A DNA stretch of 64,000 bases from Cyanobium sp. FACHB-13342 (GCF_014697415.1 NZ_JACJRT010000006.1:1-64000), one strand, 5' to 3'. Positions 46,727 to 56,759 are shown, numbered from the stretch's first letter. Translations and numbers: made by a program. The notes: generated from the letters alone by a model not told the origin.

Positions 46727-48094
46727 ATGGCCAAGTTCGACGCCCACCTGAAGTGCTCGTTCTGTGGCAAGTCCCAGGAACAGGTGCGCAAACTGATCGC
46801 CGGCCCCGGCGTTTACATCTGCGACGAATGCATCGATCTCTGCAACGAGATCCTGGATGAGGAACTGGTGGACGGCCAAGGCAGCGGCAGCAGTGGCGGC
46901 CGGCACGCCCCGGAAACCGGCCGCAGCAAGGCTCCCGCCAAGAAAACCTCCAAGCCAGCGCCCACCCTGGCCGAGGTGCCCAAGCCCCACGAGATCAAGG
47001 CCTTCCTCGACCGCCAGGTGGTGGGCCAGGAGGAGGCCAAGAAAAACCTGTCGGTGGCGGTCTACAATCACTACAAACGGCTGGCCTGGCAGGGCGACGG
47101 CAAGGGCGAAACCGATCAGACGGCCACCCGCCTGCACAAGAGCAACATCCTGCTGATCGGCCCCACCGGCTGCGGCAAGACCCTGCTGGCCCAGACCCTG
47201 GCCGAGATGCTCGACGTGCCCTTCGCCGTGGCCGACGCCACCACCCTCACGGAGGCGGGCTACGTCGGTGAAGACGTGGAAAACATCCTGCTGCGGCTGC
47301 TCCAGAAAGCCGATCTGGATGTGGAGCAGGCCCAGCGGGGCATCATCTACATCGACGAGATCGACAAGATCGCCCGCAAGAGCGAAAACCCCTCGATCAC
47401 CCGCGATGTGTCCGGCGAGGGCGTGCAGCAGGCCCTGCTGAAGATGCTCGAGGGCACCGTGGCCAACGTGCCCCCCCAGGGCGGCCGCAAGCACCCCTAC
47501 CAGGACTGCATCCAGATCGACACCAGCCAGATCCTGTTCATCTGCGGAGGCGCCTTCGTCGGTCTCGAAGACGTGGTGCAGAAGCGGATGGGCCGCAATG
47601 CCATTGGCTTCCTCAGCGCCGATGGCAGCAGCCGGCCCCGCACTGGCAAGGATCGGCACGCAGCCGAGGTGCTGCGCCACCTCGAACCCGACGACCTGGT
47701 GCGCTACGGCCTGATCCCTGAATTCATCGGTCGGCTGCCGGTGAGTGCGGTGCTCGAACCGCTCGACACCACCGCCCTGAAGTCGATCCTCACCGAACCG
47801 CGCGATGCCCTGATCAAGCAGTTCCAGACCCTGCTGAGCATGGACAACGTCCTGCTCGAGTTCGAGCCGGGGGCCGTCGAGGCCATCGCCATCGAGGCCC
47901 ACCGGCGCAAGACCGGCGCCCGGGCCCTGCGCGGCATCGTGGAAGAGCTGATGCTTGATCTGATGTACGACCTGCCCTCCCGCAAGGACGTCACCTCCTT
48001 CACCGTGACCCGGGACCTGGTGGAACAGCGCAGCAAGGCCCAGGTGCTGCCGCTGGGCGGGACCGTTGAGGAAGCCCAGCAGGCCAGCGCCTGA
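46727..48094 (+). CDS. clpX: Clp protease ATP-binding subunit ClpX
   Basis: AAA+ unfoldase that feeds proteins to ClpP. The 455-residue protein starts with a C4 zinc finger: [14 protein letters not shown] and [12 protein letters not shown] (residues 8-45). A low-complexity Gly/Ser/Lys linker follows, then Walker [32 protein letters not shown], Walker [15 protein letters not shown] and the pore-loop region around [12 protein letters not shown]. The IGF-type loop that docks ClpP lies near [11 protein letters not shown]. No intein is present. It is 77 bases after clpP. Confidence 0.96.
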   Translation: MAKFDAHLKCSFCGKSQEQVRKLIAGPGVYICDECIDLCNEILDEELVDGQGSGSSGGRHAPETGRSKAPAKKTSKPAPTLAEVPKPHEIKAFLDRQVVGQEEAKKNLSVAVYNHYKRLAWQGDGKGETDQTATRLHKSNILLIGPTGCGKTLLAQTLAEMLDVPFAVADATTLTEAGYVGEDVENILLRLLQKADLDVEQAQRGIIYIDEIDKIARKSENPSITRDVSGEGVQQALLKMLEGTVANVPPQGGRKHPYQDCIQIDTSQILFICGGAFVGLEDVVQKRMGRNAIGFLSADGSSRPRTGKDRHAAEVLRHLEPDDLVRYGLIPEFIGRLPVSAVLEPLDTTALKSILTEPRDALIKQFQTLLSMDNVLLEFEPGAVEAIAIEAHRRKTGARALRGIVEELMLDLMYDLPSRKDVTSFTVTRDLVEQRSKAQVLPLGGTVEEAQQASA

Positions 48095-48107
48095 TCCAGC
48101 CCCACCG

Positions 48108-48755
48108 ATGACCGCTGCCGACCACCTGCAGGTGCCGCGCCAGCATGGCCTGTTCCTGCACCACGGCATCGATCTGGGCGACGGCAGCGTGGCCCACTAC
48201 CTGGAGGGGCGCGAAATTCTGCGCAGCCCGGTGGTGGACTTCAGCCGCGGCCAACCCGTGGCCGTGGTGCCCTACGCCGAAGGCACCTGCTCACCCGTCG
48301 GCGTGACCCTGCGGCGCGCCATGGGGCGGCTGGGCGAACAGAACTACAACCTGCTGTTCAACAACTGCGAGCACTTCGCCCACTGGTGCAAAACAGGCCG
48401 CCACCGCAGCGCCCAGGTCGAAGACTGGCTCCATACCGGCAGCCTGGGGGCCCTGGCCCTCGGCCAATGGATGCCCGCCGCCGTGCTCACCGGTGCCCGG
48501 ATGCTGCTGGGCCAAAGCCCCCAGCTGGAGAAGGGCAAGGAGCTGGCGCGGCGCAGTCTTGACCAGCTCGACCAGCTCCGCCTCAGCCTGCAGCAGAAGC
48601 TGGAGGAGGAACTCGCCCGGGCCGAAGCACGCTGGGGGGAGGAGCGCTTCGAGAGCCTGCGGCTGGCGGCCCAGAACCTGGCCGACCGGCTCACGGAGGT
48701 GGAAGAACTGGAAGAGCGCCTGCGGCGCCAGTTCGAACCGGGACAGGACCAGTAA
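48108..48755 (+). CDS. LRAT-like (H-rev107 fold) domain protein
   Basis: A 215-residue protein. Residues 9-100 match the lecithin:retinol acyltransferase/NlpC-like fold: a His motif in LFLHHGIDLGDGSVAHYLEG (about 16-35) and the catalytic-Cys motif YNLLFNNCEHFAHWCKTG (about 76-93, Cys in NCEHF). These domains are thiol acyltransferases, phospholipases or hydrolases. The second half is a long charged helix, likely coiled coil (about 140-215). The start is ATG 48108, 14 bases after clpX. Substrate is unknown; the location between clpX and dnaX suggests co-transcription only. Confidence 0.75.
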   Translation: MTAADHLQVPRQHGLFLHHGIDLGDGSVAHYLEGREILRSPVVDFSRGQPVAVVPYAEGTCSPVGVTLRRAMGRLGEQNYNLLFNNCEHFAHWCKTGRHRSAQVEDWLHTGSLGALALGQWMPAAVLTGARMLLGQSPQLEKGKELARRSLDQLDQLRLSLQQKLEEELARAEARWGEERFESLRLAAQNLADRLTEVEELEERLRRQFEPGQDQ

Positions 48756-48804
48756 TCTCAACCATCCGCCTCTTCGAGGCAGCCTCCCTGCGCGCCGCTG
48801 CCCC

Positions 48805-50592
48805 ATGAGCCCAACGGCGATCCCCAGCTACCAGCCCCTCCACCACAAGTACCGGCCCCAGCGGTTCAACCAGCTGGTGGGTCAGGAGGCGATCGCCGCC
48901 ACCCTGGGCAATGCGCTGCGCACCGGGCGAATCGCGCCGGCCTACCTCTTCTGCGGCCCCCGCGGCACCGGCAAAACCTCCAGTGCCCGCATCCTGGCCC
49001 GCTCGCTCAATTGCATCGGCGCCGCGGGTCCCACCCCGGAACCCTGCGGCGTCTGCGAGCTCTGCACCTCCATCGCCGCGGGCAATGCCCTCGATGTGAT
49101 CGAGATCGACGCCGCCTCCAACACCGGCGTCGACAACATCCGCGAGCTGATCGAACGCTCCCGCTTCGCGCCGGTGCAAGCCCGCTGGAAGGTGTACGTG
49201 GTGGACGAGTGCCACATGCTCTCCACCGCGGCCTTCAACGCCCTGCTGAAAACCCTGGAGGAGCCGCCGCCGCGGGTGGTGTTCGTGCTGGCCACCACGG
49301 ACCCCCAGCGGGTGCTGCCCACGATCCTGAGCCGCTGCCAGCGCTTTGATTTCCGCCGCATTCCGCTCCAGGCCCTGGAACAGCACCTGGCCTGGATCGC
49401 CGAACAGGAATCCATCGGCATCACCCCCGAGGCCCTTCACGTGGTGGCCCAGCGGGCCCAGGGGGGCCTGCGCGATGCCGAGAGCCTGCTGGATCAGCTG
49501 AGCCTGCTGCCGGCGCCGATCGAGGCCACGGCGGTGTGGGAACTGCTGGGGGCGGTGCCGGAACAGGAGCTGCTGGCCCTAGCCCAGGCCCTGGCCAGGG
49601 CCGAACCCCTCGCCCTGCTGGTGGGCAGCCGGGAGCTACTCGAGCGGGGTCGCGAGCCTGCCGCCGTGCTGCAGGGGTTGGTGAGCCTGCTGCGGGATCT
49701 GGTGCTGGCCGGCACCGCCCCCGATCGGCTGGAGCTCACCAGCGTGTCGCCCCAATTCCGCGGCGACCTGCCCGATCTGGCCCGGGCCATCGGCAAAACG
49801 CGGCTGCTGCAGTGGCAGGCCCAGCTCAAGGGCAGCGAACAGCAACTGCGCCACAGCGTCAATCCACGCCTGTGGCTGGAGGTGCTGCTCCTCGGGCTGT
49901 TAGCCGAACCGGTTGCCGTTGCCACGGCAGCCCCGGTGGCCACTCCTATTGCGACTCCCGCCCCAGCCCCCGCACCCCCGGCCCCACCCCTGGCAGCGAC
50001 CCCGGCTCCAGCCGCACCCGCAGAAACACCCCCGGCCGCGACAGAGACCGCAACCGAAACGGCCGCAGCGGAGCAGGCCCCCAACCTGCCGGAACTGTGG
50101 CAACAGATCCTGGCCGGTTTGGAGCTGCCCTCCACCCGCATGCTGCTGTCCCAGCAGGCCCAGCTGGTGCGGCTGGACGAGCGCCGGGCCGTGGTGCAGG
50201 TGGCAGGCAACTGGATGGCGATGGTGCAAAGCCGCCTCTCCCTGCTCGAGACGGCGGTGACCAAGGCCCTCGGCAGCCCGCGCCAGCTGGTGCTCGAAGG
50301 CGGCGGGGAGCCCATGCCCCCGCCCAGCGCCGCCCCAGCCCCAACGGTCTCCCGGGTGATCCCGGCAGCAACGCCGACAGAAAAGCCGGCACCGACGCCG
50401 GCCGCCCCGGCCATGGAGGAGCCCCCCACTCCCGCTGCCCCGGAGAGTCCCACACCCGTTTCGGTTGCCGCTCCGGCCCCCACCGCCCCCCTGGATGAAA
50501 AGGCACGGCGGCTGGCCGAGTTCTTCAACGGCGAGGTGGTCGAACTCGATGGCCCCCTCGACGGGCTCCCCCCCGACGAAGCGGCGGCCTGA
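48805..50592 (+). CDS. dnaX: DNA polymerase III gamma/tau subunit
   Basis: Clamp-loader ATPase. The 595-residue protein begins HHKYRPQRFNQLVGQEAI, with Walker A GPRGTGKTSSARILARSL (about residues 52-69), a four-Cys zinc site (CIGAAGPTPEPCGVCELC), Walker B VVDECHML, TLEEPP and the SRC motif (ILSRCQRF). No intein interrupts the ATPase, unlike in Synechocystis to my recollection. After about residue 375 an Ala/Pro/Thr-rich linker leads to a tau-like domain (LPELWQQILAGLELPSTRML) and another Pro-rich stretch. The start MSPTAIPS was chosen because upstream frame text is a shadow of the LRAT gene. Confidence 0.95.
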   Translation: MSPTAIPSYQPLHHKYRPQRFNQLVGQEAIAATLGNALRTGRIAPAYLFCGPRGTGKTSSARILARSLNCIGAAGPTPEPCGVCELCTSIAAGNALDVIEIDAASNTGVDNIRELIERSRFAPVQARWKVYVVDECHMLSTAAFNALLKTLEEPPPRVVFVLATTDPQRVLPTILSRCQRFDFRRIPLQALEQHLAWIAEQESIGITPEALHVVAQRAQGGLRDAESLLDQLSLLPAPIEATAVWELLGAVPEQELLALAQALARAEPLALLVGSRELLERGREPAAVLQGLVSLLRDLVLAGTAPDRLELTSVSPQFRGDLPDLARAIGKTRLLQWQAQLKGSEQQLRHSVNPRLWLEVLLLGLLAEPVAVATAAPVATPIATPAPAPAPPAPPLAATPAPAAPAETPPAATETATETAAAEQAPNLPELWQQILAGLELPSTRMLLSQQAQLVRLDERRAVVQVAGNWMAMVQSRLSLLETAVTKALGSPRQLVLEGGGEPMPPPSAAPAPTVSRVIPAATPTEKPAPTPAAPAMEEPPTPAAPESPTPVSVAAPAPTAPLDEKARRLAEFFNGEVVELDGPLDGLPPDEAAA

Positions 50593-50596
50593 GCCC

Positions 50597-51961
50597 TCAG
50601 GCGGCGGCCGGATCCTCCATCGGCGCCTCGTCGTCTTCGCCGAGGTGCATGGTCTTGGCCCAGACCAGGCTCTTGGGCAACAGGGCCATGCGCAGGCTGG
50701 TCCAGGGAATCACCACAAACCAGTGGCCGAGATAGGCAATGCCCAGGGCCAAATTCCAGGGATTCATCGCGGGCAGGGGCGGACCCTCGCCGGGTCGACG
50801 ACAGCCGGCCAGGATGGCGCCCCCCGAGAGTCCGAAGGCCACAAAGGACAGGGGCCAGACCGTGGGGGACGTGCGGGTGATCAGGGCTCCGAGCAGATCG
50901 GCGATCGCCACCACCGGCAGCCCGTACTGGAGCAGGAAAAAACAGGCCAGATCAAGCTTCTGGGCCCCACTGAGCCGGTCCGACAACAGGCCAGGCCCGT
51001 AGTCGAAGAACCGCTGCAAGCCCCCTTCAGCCCAGCGCTGGCGCTGACGCCAGAGGGCCGCCAGGCTGAGCACGGCCTCCTCCTGCACGGGAGGGTCCCA
51101 GAGCAAGCCCACCGGCTGGCCGTCGAGCAGAAGCCGGAAGCTGAGGTCAAGGTCGTCGGTGACCGTGGCCTCATTGAATCCACCGCTGCTGATCAGGGCA
51201 TCGCGGCGCAGCAACTGGCCGTTGCCGCGCAACTCGACCACGCCACCCACCGCCAGCCGTCCCTGCTGGATCACGGCGTCCAGGGCCATCTCCATCGCTT
51301 GCGCCCGGGTGAGCCAATTGGCCGTGGCATTCACCTCGGCCTTGCGCAGCTGAACGGCAGCCCACCCGCCCTGCTCCGCATAGGGAATCAGGCGCTCCAG
51401 GGTGTCGCTCTGGAGATCGGCGTCGGCATCGAGCACGAACATCCAGCGACCCTGGAGCTGTTGCAACACCAAATTCAGGGCCCCCGACTTGCCACCCCCG
51501 GCATCGGCCTCGCGACGGAGCACCCGCAGAAAGGCATGGCGTTCCTGAAGCTCGGCCAGCACCTGGGGGGTTCGATCACGGCTGGCGTCATCGATCACCC
51601 AGAGCCGCAGTTGCCCCTCCGGGTAACGCAACTGGGCGATGCGCTCCACCAACCGCCCGATCACGGCCTGTTCATCGCGGGCTGCCACCACCACGTCCAC
51701 CGCCGGCAACGCAGCCATCGCGGCCCCCTCGCCCTCGGCGAGCGGTGCCGCCGGATCGGCAGCGGAGGACGAGGACCCAAAGGCCCGCAGCAGCACGGTG
51801 CGCAGGGTGTATCCCCCCAGCAACACCGCCAGAGTGATGGCGGGAACCAACCGCAGGGAACCCTGCAGCCAATGGGGCGCCATCCCTGCCCAGCCACAGC
51901 CGATCAGGAACAGGGCAGACTTGCCACGACGGTGATCGGTGGAACGGCCACCCGCAGCCAT
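50597..51961 (-). CDS. mgdA: Beta-monoglucosyldiacylglycerol synthase (GT2, membrane)
   Basis: A processive-type GT2 enzyme that transfers glucose from UDP-glucose to diacylglycerol, the first step of cyanobacterial galactolipid synthesis (Sll1377 type). In 454 residues: VDVVVAARDEQAVIGRLVER (about 89-108), DDASRDRTPQVL, GGGKSGALNLVLQQL, the DxD site VLDADADLQ (about 172-180), GGVVELRGNGQLLRRDAL, the TDD motif (about 268) and QRQRWAEGG (about 307-315). Two or more C-terminal membrane segments follow. Motifs match the family closely; a different lipid acceptor is the main alternative. It converges on dnaX. Confidence 0.85.
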   Translation of the reverse strand: MAAGGRSTDHRRGKSALFLIGCGWAGMAPHWLQGSLRLVPAITLAVLLGGYTLRTVLLRAFGSSSSAADPAAPLAEGEGAAMAALPAVDVVVAARDEQAVIGRLVERIAQLRYPEGQLRLWVIDDASRDRTPQVLAELQERHAFLRVLRREADAGGGKSGALNLVLQQLQGRWMFVLDADADLQSDTLERLIPYAEQGGWAAVQLRKAEVNATANWLTRAQAMEMALDAVIQQGRLAVGGVVELRGNGQLLRRDALISSGGFNEATVTDDLDLSFRLLLDGQPVGLLWDPPVQEEAVLSLAALWRQRQRWAEGGLQRFFDYGPGLLSDRLSGAQKLDLACFFLLQYGLPVVAIADLLGALITRTSPTVWPLSFVAFGLSGGAILAGCRRPGEGPPLPAMNPWNLALGIAYLGHWFVVIPWTSLRMALLPKSLVWAKTMHLGEDDEAPMEDPAAA

Positions 51962-51985
51962 GGCGATCCCAGAAGTCGCCGAACT

Positions 51986-53569
51986 CTAAGGGGAGCCTGC
52001 AGAAGCACCGGTGGGCTCGGCTCCAACCCCGCGGATGAGAGCCCGAAGGGGCTCCAGGCTGGTGCCCGGATAGTAGTGATGGAGGATTCGGGTCAGGCTC
52101 CAACCACGACGGGCCAGGTCGATCGCTCCCGCCTGGGACAGGCCAGCACCATGGCCAAACCCACCCCCGTCGAAACGCCACCGTCCCGGACCCTCAGGGC
52201 GCAGCACAAACAAGGTGCTGGGCAACTGCCGCAGGGTGCGCCGAATGGCATCGCGCCTCAGCACCAGTCGCTGGGGGGATCCGGCCGGAGCCTGGAGGGT
52301 GATGGCCAGGGCCAGGACCCGGCCACTGGGGCCCCGCTCCAGCACCGCCAGTCCGGTGGGCAGGCCAACCTGGGGGGCCGTACGGGCCAGGGCCTGGCGA
52401 ATCTGGGCCGCGTCGAGGCTGCGGCTCCAGCGGAACCGGGGATGGTCAGCCCCGTAAGCCCGGGAGGTGGCCGCCAGGGCCGCGGCAACCCCGGCCGGCG
52501 GCAGGGGTAGGGCCACGCTGGCCTCCATGGCGGGCGGACCATCCACCCGCGGCCGGAGATAGGGCAGGGACGACCCACTCCAAACCTCCTCAAACCCAGC
52601 CGCCAGACCCCCGTTGGTGGCGTGATAGACCCCATGGATCGGGGCGCCCTGCCAGGCCAGCACCTGATGTCGGGTCGCCCCGACCGCCTGCCGCACGGCC
52701 GCTCCGGCCTGACGGGGATCGGCGTACACCTGGCATTGGGTGTCGGCACAGAGGTGGTAGCCATCCACGGCGAACCGCTCCTGGTTGCGCACGGCCCAGG
52801 TGCGGGCCAACACCGCCTGGGCTGCCAACGCGGCCGCAGGAGCACCGGCCCCAATCTCGTGGGGCACCACCCCGAGCAAGTAACGCTCCAAGGGCACCTG
52901 CTCCACCAGGGTCCAGCTGCCGTAGGCATCGCTCTGCAACCGGAAGGGCCCGGCATAGACGCCCCCCTGCCAGCGCAATCCCCCCGGGGCCTCCAGTCGC
53001 AGCGGACCCTCCAACAGCAGCGGGCCCTCAGGGCGCCGCAGCTCCAACACGAGGCGCTGGCGCTGGAGCTGCTCCAGTCGCCTCGGCGAAGCTCCGGGGG
53101 GCACGGGGGCCTGCAGGGGGGCCCACAACTCCCATTCGGCCGGATGGGCAATCACCGCAGCCGCTCCGGCCTGGCGCCAACGGGTGGCCGCATCCTGGGC
53201 GCTTTCATAGCTGGCAAAGGGACCCCAGACCTGGCGCCGCAGGGTCAGGGGCTGGGCCAAGGGCAGGCTGCGCCACTGCAACGTGAGCTGGGGGGCCCGG
53301 AAGCGCTGGCCCGACGCTGTCTCCAGGGTGAGGTTGCCGGCGGCGCTGCGCAGCAGCAGGGGGGCCGGAGGGCGCAGATGGGCAGCCAGGGCCACCCACA
53401 GCACCGGCGCTGCCGCATCCAGCGCGGGCGGGGCGGGCACGGGCCAGTGCGTGGTGCTCGATGGTGGGGCGGGCACGTCGGCCCGACAGCCCCCAGCCAG
53501 GGCCAGGGAACCGGCCCAGGCCGCCAGCGGGAGCAGCGATGGGAGCGAGGCCATCCGGAGCGAAACCAT
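51986..53569 (-). CDS. SpoIID/LytB domain exported protein
   Basis: A 527-residue protein with a signal peptide ([20 protein letters not shown]; a Cys at the end suggests a weak lipobox). An SPOR-like segment ([20 protein letters not shown]) precedes the SpoIID domain, which includes [41 protein letters not shown], and [12 protein letters not shown], and ends with [21 protein letters not shown]. SpoIID homologues bind or cut peptidoglycan glycan strands; cyanobacterial copies probably work in cell-wall remodelling. The gene lies directly upstream of the glucosyltransferase with a 24-base gap. MASLPSL five codons later is an alternative start. Confidence 0.85.
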   Translation of the reverse strand: MVSLRMASLPSLLPLAAWAGSLALAGGCRADVPAPPSSTTHWPVPAPPALDAAAPVLWVALAAHLRPPAPLLLRSAAGNLTLETASGQRFRAPQLTLQWRSLPLAQPLTLRRQVWGPFASYESAQDAATRWRQAGAAAVIAHPAEWELWAPLQAPVPPGASPRRLEQLQRQRLVLELRRPEGPLLLEGPLRLEAPGGLRWQGGVYAGPFRLQSDAYGSWTLVEQVPLERYLLGVVPHEIGAGAPAAALAAQAVLARTWAVRNQERFAVDGYHLCADTQCQVYADPRQAGAAVRQAVGATRHQVLAWQGAPIHGVYHATNGGLAAGFEEVWSGSSLPYLRPRVDGPPAMEASVALPLPPAGVAAALAATSRAYGADHPRFRWSRSLDAAQIRQALARTAPQVGLPTGLAVLERGPSGRVLALAITLQAPAGSPQRLVLRRDAIRRTLRQLPSTLFVLRPEGPGRWRFDGGGFGHGAGLSQAGAIDLARRGWSLTRILHHYYPGTSLEPLRALIRGVGAEPTGASAGSP

Positions 53570-53646
53570 GGCTGGCGAAGAGGGGGCTTGGAGGAAGGCA
53601 CTGCCACGTCGTACTCTGCTTGTTTGTGCACGCCGCGACGCGAGAC

Positions 53647-53844
53647 ATGCCGAAGCTCAAGACCCGCAAAGCAGCCGCCAAGCGGTTCAAGGCCACCGGC
53701 AGCGGCAAATTCCTGCGTCGCCGGGCGTTCCGCAGCCACCTCCTTGACCACAAGAGCCCGAAGCGCAAGCGCTACCTGGGCACGATGGCGGTGGTCGACG
53801 AGCGCGACGCGGACAACGTGAGCGCGATGCTCCCCTACGCCTGA
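53647..53844 (+). CDS. rpmI: Ribosomal protein L35
   Basis: The 65-residue protein of the large subunit begins [20 protein letters not shown] and ends in the family pattern [20 protein letters not shown]. It forms the usual pair with rplT, 50 bases downstream. A modest promoter-like pair lies upstream (TTGGAG at 53588 and TACTCT at 53612, 18 bases apart). infC, often first in this operon in other bacteria, is not present here. Confidence 0.95.
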   Translation: MPKLKTRKAAAKRFKATGSGKFLRRRAFRSHLLDHKSPKRKRYLGTMAVVDERDADNVSAMLPYA

Positions 53845-53848
53845 TCCC

Positions 53849-53880
53849 ACGGGGCCCCTGCCCGTCCGTTTTCATTTTTT
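53849..53880 (+). terminator. Hairpin and T-rich run between rpmI and rplT
   Basis: ACGGG (53849-53853) can pair with CCCGT (53861-53865) across a 7-base loop, followed by TTTTCATTTTTT. It resembles a weak intrinsic terminator or attenuator within the L35-L20 operon, where rplT autoregulation is known in other bacteria. The stem is short, so this is tentative. Confidence 0.3.
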
Positions 53881-53894
53881 CCTGATTCCCTGCC

Positions 53895-54242
53895 ATGGCT
53901 CGCGTCAAGAGGGGCAACGTTGCCCGCAAACGCCGTAACAAGATCCTTCGCCTCGCCCGCGGCTTCCGCGGTGGCAACGGCTCCCTCTTCCGCACCGCCA
54001 ACCAGCGGGTGATGAAGGCGCTTTGCAACGCCTACCGGGACCGTCGGCGTCGCAAGCGCGACTTCCGCCGCCTTTGGATTGCCCGCATCAACGCGGCTGC
54101 ACGCCTGAACGGTCTGAGCTACAGCCGCCTGATGGGTGGCCTGAAAAAAGCCGACGTGCGCCTCAATCGCAAGATGCTGGCCCAGCTGGCCGTGGTCGAT
54201 CCCGGCAGCTTCACCAGCGTGGTGGGTGCCGCCAAAAACTGA
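53895..54242 (+). CDS. rplT: Ribosomal protein L20
   Basis: The 115-residue protein binds 23S rRNA early in large-subunit assembly. It starts [20 protein letters not shown] and contains [40 protein letters not shown] and [17 protein letters not shown], all typical. Length is normal. It lies 19 bases before the ycf37-like gene. Confidence 0.97.
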   Translation: MARVKRGNVARKRRNKILRLARGFRGGNGSLFRTANQRVMKALCNAYRDRRRRKRDFRRLWIARINAAARLNGLSYSRLMGGLKKADVRLNRKMLAQLAVVDPGSFTSVVGAAKN

Positions 54243-54261
54243 GTCCCCCCGGTAGGTCCCC

Positions 54262-54804
54262 TTGGACGCCCTCCTTCCGCAGGCCTACCTGATTGGGCTG
54301 ATTGTTCTTCTCGGGGTCGCCGCGATCGTGGTGGCCCGCCAAATCTGGCGGGTGCGTGCCGATGAGGTCACGCTGGCCAAGTTGGAACGCAACGACAGCG
54401 CCAAGCCCTCCGATGCCGCCAGCTTGTATGAACTGGGTTCGGTGCAGCTGCGCAAGCGGCTCTATGGGCAAGCCGCCGAATCCCTAAAGCAGGCCCTGAA
54501 GAAGGCAGAAGCCGAAAAGGAGCCGGCCGAAGCCAGGGCGGTGATCCAAAACGCCCTCGGATTTGCCCTCGCCGCCCAAAACAATTACAAAGCCGCCATG
54601 CGCCACTACAAACTGGCGCTTGAGGCCAAACCCGCCTACCCAGTGGCCCTCAACAACCTGGCCTACGCCCTCGAAAAGCAGCTCAAATGGGAAGAGGCCA
54701 GGGAGACCTACGAACGGGTCCTTGGCTTGGATGCCACCAACAAGACGGCGCGCAAACGGCTCAAGCTTCTCGAACGCAAGGTCGGCACTGACAAGGTGGC
54801 CTGA
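54262..54804 (+). CDS. ycf37: Ycf37-like TPR protein, photosystem I assembly
   Basis: A 180-residue protein with one N-terminal membrane helix (AYLIGLIVLLGVAAIVVARQI, about residues 8-28) and about three TPR units: LYELGSVQLRKRLYGQAAES, AVIQNALGFALAAQNNYKAA and PVALNNLAYALEKQLKWEEA. The layout matches Ycf37/Pyg7, which helps photosystem I assembly or stability at the thylakoid. The start is TTG 54262; no nearer ATG precedes the helix. Another TPR protein of similar size is the main alternative. Confidence 0.75.
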   Translation: MDALLPQAYLIGLIVLLGVAAIVVARQIWRVRADEVTLAKLERNDSAKPSDAASLYELGSVQLRKRLYGQAAESLKQALKKAEAEKEPAEARAVIQNALGFALAAQNNYKAAMRHYKLALEAKPAYPVALNNLAYALEKQLKWEEARETYERVLGLDATNKTARKRLKLLERKVGTDKVA

Positions 54805-54835
54805 ACGGCGCGTCCAGGCCCTTCGTGCCTACCGC

Positions 54836-55480
54836 TCACCAGAGTCCGCGGACCGCGGATCCGGAGCCTGCGCCTGAGCCTGACCCATAGGCATTGCGGC
54901 TGGTGGCCGTTCGGGTGGTGCTGACGGGCCGCAGATCGAGGCGACCACCTCGGCTGGTCAGTCGGGGAGCTTGCCAGCCGGACAGCTGCAGGCCCTCCAG
55001 ACCGGTGAACACCCCACCCAGCTCCAGACCTGCGACATCGCACTGACACAGCACCAACAGATCCAGCTGGTCAGACTCGGCATTGAGATTGCCCTGCACG
55101 GGAGTGGTCACCCCCCCCACGGTGAGCTCACCCCGCAGGTCAATCATCTGGCCCATCGGCCGGGCCGAAGCCAACCGCAGCTCGGCGTTGACGGTCTGGG
55201 AATTGTCGAAAGACTGATACACCCCGCTCCAGGTGAGGGGCAGATCCACCGCCAGCAGCTGGGCGCGGGCGACGGGATCGAAGGTTTCGGCCCCACCCAG
55301 ACCACTGAGGGACTCCCCGCCGGAGCTGGCGGCCGCGGGGGCCATGAAGGGGACGAAGGCCTCACTGGCCAGGGGTGTGGCCGCCCGCGCCGGGGACTGC
55401 AGCTGCGGCACCCCAAGGAGTGGAAGAACGGCCAGGGGCACAAAAGCCAGGGGCACGGCAGCCCGAACAACGACGGACAC
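54836..55480 (-). CDS. Predicted exported protein, cyanobacteria-specific
   Basis: A 214-residue protein with a signal-peptide-like start (AAVPLAFVPLAVLPLLGVP; possible cleavage after ARA near residue 33). A conserved-looking core follows: LPLTWSGVYQSFDNSQTVNAEL-type text (about 80-100), DLRGELTVGGVTTPVQGNL and LLVLCQCDVAGLELGGVF, rich in beta structure. The tail is Ser/Gly repeats (GSGSGAGSGS). No family name comes to mind. It probably sits in the periplasm or at the thylakoid lumen side. It is divergent from thiG with 59 bases between starts. Confidence 0.65.
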   Translation of the reverse strand: MSVVVRAAVPLAFVPLAVLPLLGVPQLQSPARAATPLASEAFVPFMAPAAASSGGESLSGLGGAETFDPVARAQLLAVDLPLTWSGVYQSFDNSQTVNAELRLASARPMGQMIDLRGELTVGGVTTPVQGNLNAESDQLDLLVLCQCDVAGLELGGVFTGLEGLQLSGWQAPRLTSRGGRLDLRPVSTTRTATSRNAYGSGSGAGSGSAVRGLW

Positions 55481-55539
55481 GACGGAGGGGAACCAACTGA
55501 TGGGAGGCTAGGACCGTTGCCGAGATCTGGCCCTGTTCC

Positions 55540-56394
55540 GTGGTCACCACAGCCCCCCCCAGCGATCCGCACACCGATTCGCACCCGGATCCAGCCCCAC
55601 GCCAGGACCCACTGCTGATCGGTGGCCGCCATTTTGGCAGCCGGTTGATGACCGGCACGGGCAAATATCCAAGCCTGGCGGCGATGCAGGCCAGCCTCGT
55701 GGCCAGTGGCTGCGAGATCGTCACCGTGGCGGTGCGACGGGTGCAAAGCCAGGCCGACGGCCACCAGGGGCTGATGGAGGCGATCGACTGGACCCGCATC
55801 TGGATGCTGCCCAACACGGCCGGCTGCGCCACCGCCGAGGAGGCCATCCGGGTGGCCCGACTGGGTCGGGAGCTGGCCAAGCTGGCCGGCCAGGAGGACA
55901 ACACCTTCGTGAAGCTGGAGGTGATCCCCGATACAAAACACCTGCTGCCCGACCCATTCGGAACCCTGGAAGCGGCCGAGCAGCTGGTGAAAGAGGGATT
56001 CACGGTGCTGCCCTACATCAACGCCGATCCGCTGCTGGCCAAACGACTCGAGGAGGCGGGCTGTGCCACGGTCATGCCGCTGGGGTCGCCGATCGGCTCG
56101 GGCCAGGGCATCCGCAACGCCGCCAACATCGCCCTGATCATCGAGAACGCGGCCGTCCCGGTGGTGGTGGATGCCGGCATCGGCGTGCCCAGCGAGGCCG
56201 CCCAGGCCATGGAGATGGGGGCTGACGCCCTGCTGATCAACAGCGCCATCGCCCTGGCGGGCGATCCCCCGGCCATGGCGCGGGCCATGGCCCTGGCCAC
56301 CGAAGCTGGTCGGAGTGCCTTCCAGGCCGGCCGGTTACCCGTGAGGGGGCAGGCGAGCGCCAGTTCGCCCAGCTCCGGACGGGTGGGCAGCTGA
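55540..56394 (+). CDS. thiG: Thiazole synthase
   Basis: Forms the thiazole phosphate of thiamin from deoxyxylulose phosphate, ThiS thiocarboxylate and an imine. The 284-residue barrel has [20 protein letters not shown] (about residues 27-46), [34 protein letters not shown] (Schiff-base Lys region), [14 protein letters not shown] and [20 protein letters not shown]. The start GTG 55540 leaves about 25 extra Pro/Asp/His-rich residues before the barrel, so a later start is possible. The C-terminal 20 residues are low-complexity. No thi-box riboswitch was noticed upstream. Confidence 0.94.
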   Translation: MVTTAPPSDPHTDSHPDPAPRQDPLLIGGRHFGSRLMTGTGKYPSLAAMQASLVASGCEIVTVAVRRVQSQADGHQGLMEAIDWTRIWMLPNTAGCATAEEAIRVARLGRELAKLAGQEDNTFVKLEVIPDTKHLLPDPFGTLEAAEQLVKEGFTVLPYINADPLLAKRLEEAGCATVMPLGSPIGSGQGIRNAANIALIIENAAVPVVVDAGIGVPSEAAQAMEMGADALLINSAIALAGDPPAMARAMALATEAGRSAFQAGRLPVRGQASASSPSSGRVGS

Positions 56395-56495
56395 CGCCCT
56401 CGGCCACAGGCCGGGCGCTCTGTGACGATCCATGCCAGGGCCTGGGCAGCCAGGGACAGCATCCATAAGTTGATCGTCCTTGCGCACCCTCTCCC

Positions 56496-56663
56496 ATGCA
56501 AGTGACTGAAGAAGACGGCGGCAGGCTCAACGCCTTCGCCCGCGAACCCCGCATGGTGGTGATGGACCGGGCTGAAGCCAGCGCCTCCAACTCCCGCCTG
56601 CTGCTGATCGGCGGAGCCGTGCTGGTGGCGGTCCTGGTGCTGGTGGCCACCTGGATCAGCTGA
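56496..56663 (+). CDS. psb34: Photosystem II assembly-associated small protein Psb34 (Ssl1498 family)
   Basis: A 55-residue gene too short for most ORF filters. The N-terminal motif TEEDGGRLNAFAREP (residues 4-18) is the hallmark of the Ssl1498/Psb34 family, followed by one membrane helix (LLLIGGAVLVAVLVLVATWI, about 35-54). Psb34 binds the CP47 side of photosystem II assembly intermediates at the site otherwise used by high-light-inducible proteins. It lies 101 bases after thiG and 96 bases before sqdB, on the same strand. Recognition rests on the N-terminal motif and the length. Confidence 0.85.
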   Translation: MQVTEEDGGRLNAFAREPRMVVMDRAEASASNSRLLLIGGAVLVAVLVLVATWIS

Positions 56664-56759
56664 GCCCTAGGCCGAACGCCTGTAGTAGCTTGCGAGGCAG
56701 AGCACCCGCTCGTCCTGCTGGAGTTGGGTTCACGGAATGAGTTCGGCATGGGGGTTGCG

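Noticed and set aside
48805-50592. Possible intein in DnaX, as in some cyanobacteria
   Set aside because: The ATPase reads continuously through Walker A, zinc site and Walker B with no intein-sized insert.
56738-56752. TGAGTTCGGCATGGG before sqdB, matching a conserved stretch of 5S rRNA on the minus strand
   Set aside because: Only about 15 bases match; the flanks do not continue as 5S rRNA and no other rRNA is near. Chance similarity or recombination trace at most.
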